From JAUWNP01 sp034430655 (GTDB lineage Bacteria > Chloroflexota > Anaerolineae > B4-G1), in contig DAOUEC010000195.1 of the NCBI GenBank assembly GCA_034430655.1, positions 1 through 5,222 of the forward strand: a stretch of DNA of 5,222 nt. Direction: 5' to 3'. The notes under the pieces were generated by a model that saw nothing but the letters and a program-made list of their open reading frames with translations, was not told the origin of the DNA and did not search any database. Position numbers and translations under genes: made by a program. Of this stretch, positions 1-3,237 are shown one piece after another; position 1 is the first letter of the stretch, and every line of letters starts with the position of its first letter.

Positions 1-659
1 CCCCACCACTTCACCGCCTCCAGCAGGGGGTTGGTGATAGAGGTGTCTTCCAGCCCGGGCAAATAGAACACGGATTCACGCGGATCGGACGGATTGGCAC
101 GGATACTTTTTAGAAATCCGTGTTCATCTGTCGCATCCGTGTTTATCCGTGTGCCATACTTCTGTGGATATTCCAAAGTCGCCTTGAGAATCAGCACCGC
201 GACGGGGTTGTAGTCGCTGGCGTAGGTCTCGCAGCCCAGGCGCAGCGCCTCCAGCGGGATGGCCCCGCCCCCGGCGAAGGGGTCCAGCACCCGCGGGCGG
301 GGGGCGCGACCGGCCTCAATGTCCTCCACAGTGACCGGTTCTCCCCGCTCCGCGCTCAGGCGTTCGGCGTGGGCCTCCAGGATGTCCCGGCGGGCTTTTT
401 CCAGGATGGCAGGATCGAGCGAGTTCTCCCACTTGCTCAACTCGACGATGAAATCTCGCTGCTTTTGCCACTCGGTGACGTCGTCGGCCGCGGGGGTAAG
501 AGCGGCATAAGCAGTAGCGCGGGAGGAGGCCAGGGGCCGCCGCGCCCACCAGATGTGCAGCGTGGAGATGTGCCCGTGGCGGATGTTCTTCTCCCTGGCC
601 GAAATGGCGCTGACTTCTTTGACGGGGAAGGACTCCTCGATGAAGCGACGGTCGGTCAT
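1..659 (-). CDS. DUF1156 adenine-specific DNA methylase, N-terminal part (runs off window)
   Basis: This is the N-terminal 219 residues of a putative N6-adenine DNA methyltransferase of the DUF1156/COG1743 family. It would use S-adenosylmethionine to mark host DNA in a defence island. The frame is open from the ATG at 659 to the window edge. Visible marks are the DUF1156-type block HISTLHIWWARRPLASSRA (about residues 30-48), SAM-binding motif I VLDPFAGGGAIPLEALRLG (124-142) and the following ASDYNPVAVLILKATLEYP (147-165). The catalytic DPPY-type motif is not visible and should lie beyond the window. The start is supported by AAGGAG five bases upstream (665-670) and a 4-bp ATGA overlap with the nucleotidyltransferase gene. 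Two oddities: its first 15 codons are duplicated at 1548-1592, and residues about 170-198 are encoded by a palindromic repeat, after which ordinary sequence (LPGLEDTSITNPLLEAVKWW) resumes. Family is confident; activity is inferred. Confidence 0.9.
   Translation of the reverse strand, partial: MTDRRFIEESFPVKEVSAISAREKNIRHGHISTLHIWWARRPLASSRATAYAALTPAADDVTEWQKQRDFIVELSKWENSLDPAILEKARRDILEAHAERLSAERGEPVTVEDIEAGRAPRPRVLDPFAGGGAIPLEALRLGCETYASDYNPVAVLILKATLEYPQKYGTRINTDATDEHGFLKSIRANPSDPRESVFYLPGLEDTSITNPLLEAVKWW
68..152. repeat. 85-bp near-palindrome of ACACGGAT units inside the methylase gene
   Basis: Two 37-bp arms (68-104 and 116-152) are inverted copies matching at 28 of 37 positions, around an 11-base A/T-rich loop (105-115). 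Each arm has four related short units: on the minus strand three ACACGGAT and one ACAGAT, then mirrored ATCCGTG, ATCCGT, ATCCGCGT and ATCCGTGT. From memory this resembles dispersed intergenic 'atccgtgtt' repeats of Chloroflexota and other environmental bacteria. Here it lies inside a reading frame, without stop or frameshift, and encodes about 29 residues (TRINTDATDEHGF, LKSIRANPSDPRESVF). The composition differs sharply from the GC-rich flanks. Confidence 0.85.
615..659 (-). repeat. 45-bp direct repeat, copy A (true start of the methylase gene)
   Basis: This stretch encodes MTDRRFIEESFPVKE and begins exactly at the methylase ATG. It matches 1548-1592 at 43 of 45 positions. The two differences (CGC/CGT for Arg5, GAG/GAA for Glu9) are synonymous. 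Bases upstream of the ATG do not match between copies. This copy continues into conserved DUF1156 sequence, so it is taken as the original start. Confidence 0.95.
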
Positions 660-1246
660 ACATTCTCCTTGTGTTCTGCTGCGGTCAGGGCCTTCTCCAA
701 CAGGTCGGCCACCCCCAATGCAGCCGCCCAGCGGCGGAGATACACCAAATCAAGCCGCTCCCCCTGCACTTTGAGGACTCCCAACACGTCGCGCCACTGG
801 CGGTCCGAGACCTCGCCGCCCATGCGATACCACTCCAGTTTTGCCAGGACGATGTCTTCGGGACTGGCGACGTAGGCCGTGCGTTCCGGATCGGTGGCGA
901 CCACCTGGGTTGTACGACGTTCGAATTGCGTCTGGTCAAAGGGCCGCTGTTTGCGGACGAAAACGTCCACCTTGAACATTGTCTCCAGGTGGATGACGTT
1001 GAAACTGCTGCGGCGGCGGACAGCGTCCCGGATGGATTCGGCATCCACGTAGAAAGCGTCAATCAGGGCCTGGGCCAGGGGTTCGGCGTGCTCAAAACGC
1101 AAATCGGCCACCAGGTCGGTGTCCGCTGTGGCCCGGGCAACGCCTTGCACGGCGCTGGCCTGCGAGCCGCCGATCAGGTACGGCACGCCCAATGTGTCCA
1201 ACGCCTCAATGACCAACAACGTCACGGCTATGGGTTCAGACAGCAT
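656..1246 (-). CDS. Nucleotidyltransferase-fold protein (AbiEii-like / MNT-type)
   Basis: A 196-residue protein with the nucleotidyltransferase-fold pattern: YLIGGSQASAVQGVARATADTDLVADL (GGS at 26-28, Asp42 and Asp44 in T-A-D-T-D) and a third acidic residue, Asp94, in METMFKVDVFV-type context (LETMFKVDVFV, 88-97 region). Later ASPEDIVLAKLEWYRMGG (about 127-144) resembles the ED-x-x-x-x-K segment of AbiEii-like toxins. All expected metal-binding acids are present, so it is probably active, perhaps transferring NMP to a protein or RNA target; the target cannot be read. The start at 1246 is preferred over 1291 because AGGAGG lies six bases upstream and the extra 15 residues do not fit. It overlaps the preceding small gene by 11 bp and the methylase by 4 bp (ATGA). 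The pair is probably a toxin-antitoxin-like module; I cannot say which partner is the toxin. Confidence 0.82.
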   Translation of the reverse strand: MLSEPIAVTLLVIEALDTLGVPYLIGGSQASAVQGVARATADTDLVADLRFEHAEPLAQALIDAFYVDAESIRDAVRRRSSFNVIHLETMFKVDVFVRKQRPFDQTQFERRTTQVVATDPERTAYVASPEDIVLAKLEWYRMGGEVSDRQWRDVLGVLKVQGERLDLVYLRRWAAALGVADLLEKALTAAEHKENV

Positions 1247-1592
1247 CGGGAGCCTCCTGCACTTCCAGTGGACCGTATACCAGGGCGGCAAGGTCGGGGC
1301 CGAGCAACAGGTCGGCCAGGCGACGACGCAACTCCTGGGGAGTGGCCTCGGGGTACCGTTGGCGTAGCCCGCTGAGGGCCAGCGTGCGCACGGTCTGGTT
1401 CAGTTGGCCCACCATGTGCAACTTGCGCCACGGCGGAGCCTGGCGCAAAAGCCCGATCAGCACCGCTTCGGCCGCGGGTCGGGTGTCGGAGAAGAGGGCA
1501 ACCATCGGGGACTGTGCGAGGCCGCCCCGACTGGCTGAGTGATCCCCTTCTTTGACGGGGAAGGATTCCTCGATGAAACGACGGTCGGTCAT
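1236..1592 (-). CDS. Small helical protein fused to a duplicated methylase N-terminus (chimeric)
   Basis: A 118-residue frame in two parts. Residues 1-15 (MTDRRFIEESFPVKE) are identical to the DUF1156 methylase N-terminus. Residues from about 30 on belong to a small charged helical family that I recall next to this type of nucleotidyltransferase: VLIGLLRQAPPWRKLHMVGQ, NQTVRTLALSGLRQRYP, then ELRRRLADLLLGPDLAALVY. Residues 16-29 form a linker of unclear origin. Function is unknown; by position it is the partner of the nucleotidyltransferase. The start at 1592 has GAGG seven bases upstream and a 4-bp ATGA overlap with the PIN gene. An internal ATG at 1505 lies close to where unfused relatives seem to begin but has no visible ribosome binding site. 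Whether the fused or short form is made cannot be decided here. Confidence 0.72.
   Translation of the reverse strand: MTDRRFIEESFPVKEGDHSASRGGLAQSPMVALFSDTRPAAEAVLIGLLRQAPPWRKLHMVGQLNQTVRTLALSGLRQRYPEATPQELRRRLADLLLGPDLAALVYGPLEVQEAPDAV
1253..1258 (-). promoter_or_regulatory. Ribosome binding site that sets the nucleotidyltransferase start
   Basis: A full AGGAGG on the minus strand lies six bases before the ATG at 1246, inside the last codons of the upstream small gene. It favours 1246 over the longer frame from 1291 and suggests translational coupling with the small gene, whose stop is at 1236-1238. Confidence 0.8.
1548..1592 (-). repeat. 45-bp direct repeat, copy B (methylase start fused to the small protein gene)
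   Basis: Second copy of the methylase 5' end, 933 bp upstream of copy A in the direction of transcription, with 43 of 45 bases identical. Homology stops sharply after the codon for Glu15, where copy A continues VSAISARE and copy B continues GDHSASRGG. As in copy A, the first four bases (ATGA) supply the stop codon of the preceding gene. Confidence 0.95.
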
Positions 1593-2062
1593 CGTACTTC
1601 CTCTTCTGCAAGACTGAGGTGGGCCAGCAAGCCCCGGACATGCAGTACGAAATCTCCCGGGCGCAGTATTGTGACATTCGGGTGACCCGGCTGAAAATGG
1701 CGCACGTTGAAGGTGACCAGCCAGGGGCACCCCTCCCGCACGGCGGCGACCAGGATGGGCAGATCCTTGGGATCGGCGATGCCGGCGTGGGGCATAAGGT
1801 CCTCTGGCCGGGGGTCGGGAACCACCCGCAGGCAGCGGCTGACCAGCAGCCGAAAGGCCGGGAGGGCCTGCGGGAGTTTCTCCTCCAGGTTGCGCTCTGC
1901 CTCAACGATCACCTGCTGAGAGGTGAGGGGTTCAATCAAGGTGATCTCGCCCATCCGCAGGATGACGAGGCTGGCGCCGTGTTCGCTGGGCGAAGCGGCC
2001 CCGGCAAAGAGCACATTGGCGTCCACGAAGACGCGGGGCTTACGTTGCCTGATCGGCGGCAT
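1589..2062 (-). CDS. PIN-domain protein, probable toxin of the AbrB-PIN pair
   Basis: A 157-residue PIN-domain protein, expected to be a Mg2+-dependent ribonuclease and the toxin partner of the AbrB-type protein encoded just upstream. Visible metal-ligand candidates are Asp14 in RVFVDANVLFAG, Glu54 in QQVIVEAERNL, and Asp97 and Asp100 in GIADPKDLPILVAA. The final motif is LVTFNVRHF (115-123), where Asn119 stands where many PIN proteins have Asp. The start at 2062 has AGGAG a few bases upstream and overlaps the antitoxin gene by 23 bp, as is common in toxin-antitoxin pairs. The gene ends in ATGA, shared with the start of the next frame. Before the duplication described elsewhere, its direct neighbour was probably the methylase. 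Confidence 0.85.
   Translation of the reverse strand: MPPIRQRKPRVFVDANVLFAGAASPSEHGASLVILRMGEITLIEPLTSQQVIVEAERNLEEKLPQALPAFRLLVSRCLRVVPDPRPEDLMPHAGIADPKDLPILVAAVREGCPWLVTFNVRHFQPGHPNVTILRPGDFVLHVRGLLAHLSLAEEEVR
1600..1603 (-). promoter_or_regulatory. Ribosome binding site for the chimeric small gene
   Basis: GAGG, within AGAGGAAG on the minus strand, lies seven bases before the ATG at 1592 and inside the last codons of the PIN gene. It supports translation of the duplicated methylase peptide as part of the small protein. Confidence 0.55.
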
Positions 2063-2318
2063 ACTTCTCCTGGTAGTACCGCTCGCGTTGCTCTCGCAGG
2101 CTCTTCACCAGTTCCTCAACGCTCAAACCGGCCTCCACTCGCGCCCGTTCAATCTCCCGCGCCAGTTCCGGCACCATCGGCACCATCGGCGTCAGCACGA
2201 AGATCCCGTCCAGGTCCACCAACCGGAAGGTATCCCCCTCCCGAACGCCATACTTGTCCCGCAGACTCGCGGGCAAGGTCAGCACACCTCGCTTGCGCAC
2301 TTGCACGGTCATGTCCAT
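2040..2318 (-). CDS. AbrB/MazE-type antitoxin
   Basis: A 92-residue protein whose N-terminal half is a swapped-hairpin AbrB domain: TVQVRKRGVLTLPASLRDKY, GVREGDTFRLVDLDGIFVLT (about residues 4-43). This domain binds operator DNA as a dimer. The C-terminal half (about 50-90) is a charged helix rich in Glu and Arg, the likely segment that binds and neutralises the PIN toxin encoded downstream. A strong TAAGGAGG (2323-2330) precedes the start. The ATG at 2318 is four bases from it and a second ATG at 2312 is ten bases away, so translation could begin at either. A candidate promoter lies at 2368-2396. Between the two parts is the repeat PMVPMVP, from a 9-bp tandem duplication. Confidence 0.88.
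   Translation of the reverse strand: MDMTVQVRKRGVLTLPASLRDKYGVREGDTFRLVDLDGIFVLTPMVPMVPELAREIERARVEAGLSVEELVKSLREQRERYYQEKYAADQAT
2171..2188. repeat. 9-bp tandem duplication in the AbrB gene
   Basis: GCACCATCG occurs twice without a gap (2171-2179 and 2180-2188). On the coding strand it gives Pro-Met-Val twice (PMVPMVP), at the hinge between the AbrB domain and the C-terminal helix. The length is in frame, so it changes linker length only. Confidence 0.8.
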
Positions 2319-2367
2319 GCTGCCTCCTTAGTCTGTACTTCAGCCATTGCTGATTATCTGCACAGAG

Positions 2368-2396
2368 AGTATACCACAGAGCCGAGGATCAGGCAA
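2368..2396 (-). promoter_or_regulatory. Sigma70-type promoter for the AbrB-PIN and downstream genes
   Basis: On the minus strand TTGCCT (2391-2396) is followed after 17 bases by TATACT (2368-2373), with TGG directly before it (extended -10). Transcription would start near 2361, leaving a leader of about 40 bases before the AbrB start. Two CTCTGTG direct repeats (plus-strand CACAGAG at 2361-2367 and 2375-2381, 14 bp apart) flank the -10 element and could be an AbrB-type operator. The whole 2319-2446 gap holds no gene and no convincing terminator. Confidence 0.6.
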
Positions 2397-2446
2397 GCGA
2401 GGCAGATGGCGGCGCGCGTAGCCACCAGCGGTCGTCGCGCCACCGG

Positions 2447-2896
2447 TCATGCCACCCACTCCTCGATCTGGAAATCGTCGGCAAAGGGATTCACAAAGCG
2501 AACGCCCTCGACGACGGCCCCGACGTTGAAGTCCTCGCTGAAGACAACGGGAATTTGGTTGAGGTGCGCGGTCGCCCAGATCTGTGCATCCCAGTACGCC
2601 ATCTGCCGATCCTGCACGCCGCGCGTAGCTTCGATGACAATCTGCGGCGTGACGTCGAGTACCGGGAAGGCGTGTGCCAGCCGTTCCACTTGCAGTGCCG
2701 CTTCGGCGATGGCAAGTTTGGGGGTCGGTCCGCGTGTGACTGCACGAAAGAACTCACCCAGACACTGCGCACTCAGGCGACCGATGCCGGTTTCCTGAAG
2801 TTGCTTGAGTGTCTCAATGGCCCGCTCCTGTTTGTCAAATTCGGCGCGGTCGTGTGCATACACCAGTATGTTCGTGTCAATCAGAATCGCGATCAT
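2447..2896 (-). CDS. PIN-domain toxin (VapC-like)
   Basis: A 149-residue PIN ribonuclease, the probable toxin partner of the ribbon-helix-helix protein upstream. The acidic set looks complete: Asp7 in AILIDTNILVYAHD, Glu48 in QCLGEFFRAV, Asp103 in AYWDAQIWATAH and Asp122 in FSEDFN. Length is normal for the family. The start at 2896 gives the canonical short beta strand before DTN, but no good ribosome binding site lies at normal distance. The frame overlaps the antitoxin gene by 20 bp, so it is probably translated by coupling, a usual way to keep antitoxin in excess. Target RNA cannot be read from sequence. Confidence 0.88.
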   Translation of the reverse strand: MIAILIDTNILVYAHDRAEFDKQERAIETLKQLQETGIGRLSAQCLGEFFRAVTRGPTPKLAIAEAALQVERLAHAFPVLDVTPQIVIEATRGVQDRQMAYWDAQIWATAHLNQIPVVFSEDFNVGAVVEGVRFVNPFADDFQIEEWVA

Positions 2897-3173
2897 AGCG
2901 GCTCAACCGTTCCTCATACAAGTCTTCCCGTTTCCAGGTTCGCCCCCGCCCCGTGACAGGACCACGTGCGCGCAAGTCCAACATGAACTGATATGCCTGC
3001 TCCCAGGCGGTGGGGTCGGGGGGTAGAAACTGCAATCGGCCACTGCTGATATGCCGCTCAATCGCCTGCCGGATCAATTCAGCCTCGCTAATACCCCGCG
3101 TCTGCACCAGCCGCTTGAGCATAGCCTCCTGCCAGGGTTCGATATAGACCTGTTTACGCACCATTCTAGTCAT
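2877..3173 (-). CDS. Ribbon-helix-helix (CopG-like) antitoxin
   Basis: A 98-residue protein with a ribbon-helix-helix fold in its first 45 residues: strand MVRKQVYIE (4-12), helix PWQEAMLKRLVQTRG (13-27), then ISEAELIRQAIERHI (28-42). This dimeric fold binds operator DNA. The C-terminal half (PPDPTAWEQAYQFMLDLR and a basic, then acidic tail) is the expected toxin-binding part for the PIN protein encoded downstream. The start at 3173 is chosen because GAGGT lies seven bases upstream (3181-3185); the Met at residue 4 is too far from it. It follows the helicase stop by only 30 bp but has its own strong promoter and a row of phased repeats that fits autoregulation. Confidence 0.87.
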   Translation of the reverse strand: MTRMVRKQVYIEPWQEAMLKRLVQTRGISEAELIRQAIERHISSGRLQFLPPDPTAWEQAYQFMLDLRARGPVTGRGRTWKREDLYEERLSRYDRDSD

Positions 3174-3193
3174 CGTAGAAACCTCACGCTGAT

Positions 3194-3237
3194 ATACATC
3201 ATATTATACATCATCATGGCGTGCCGTCAATACATCA
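3194..3237 (-). promoter_or_regulatory. Three phased TGATGTAT repeats, probable antitoxin operator
   Basis: TGATGTAT (plus strand ATACATCA) occurs exactly at 3194-3201, 3206-3213 and 3230-3237, offsets of 12 and 24 bp; the first two share a ninth base. They cover the -35, the -10 and the start-site region of the promoter. Ribbon-helix-helix proteins bind short direct or inverted half-sites in phased rows, so autorepression by the antitoxin encoded immediately downstream is the natural reading, though inferred. Confidence 0.6.
3203..3230 (-). promoter_or_regulatory. Strong sigma70-type promoter for the RHH-PIN pair
   Basis: On the minus strand TTGACG (3225-3230) is separated by 16 bases from a perfect TATAAT (3203-3208). 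Transcription would begin near 3196, about 23 bases before the antitoxin start. The -35 element lies within the last codons of the helicase gene and the -10 overlaps its stop codon, so the toxin-antitoxin pair can be expressed apart from the helicase. Confidence 0.78.

Noticed and set aside
68..152. CRISPR array from the repeated ACACGGAT/ATCCGTGT units
   Set aside because: Units are about 8 bases with 0-3 base gaps and mirrored orientation. There are no spacers of uniform length, and the block is part of an open coding frame.
68..152. Disruption of the methylase gene into a pseudogene by the repeat
   Set aside because: Translation of the minus strand from 659 to 1 shows no stop or frame change through the repeat, and normal-looking sequence resumes after it.
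120..875. A long plus-strand reading frame across the methylase and nucleotidyltransferase genes, and other plus-strand frames such as 671-1375, 1619-2353 and 1923-2798
   Set aside because: They are antisense shadows of minus-strand genes with recognisable domains. Their products are low-complexity Pro/Arg/Ala-rich and show no family motif.
1236..1291. Longer nucleotidyltransferase starting at 1291
   Set aside because: The extra 15 residues have no family match and no ribosome binding site precedes 1291, whereas AGGAGG sits six bases before the ATG at 1246.
659..1592. Insertion sequence or composite transposon bounded by the 45-bp direct repeats
   Set aside because: No transposase frame or terminal inverted repeats lie between the copies, 45 bp is far longer than usual target duplications, and one copy begins exactly at a start codon.
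1228..1905. Overlapping minus-strand frames in other phases (for example 1228-1905, 316-663, 685-1062)
   Set aside because: They cross the supported PIN, small-protein, methylase and nucleotidyltransferase genes out of frame and have no recognisable motif; each supported gene has a ribosome binding site and a family match instead.
2401..2446. Rho-independent terminator after the first PIN gene (GGCGCG...CGCGCC pairing)
   Set aside because: The stem is only 6 bp with a loop of about 19 bases, and no run of T follows on the transcribed strand.
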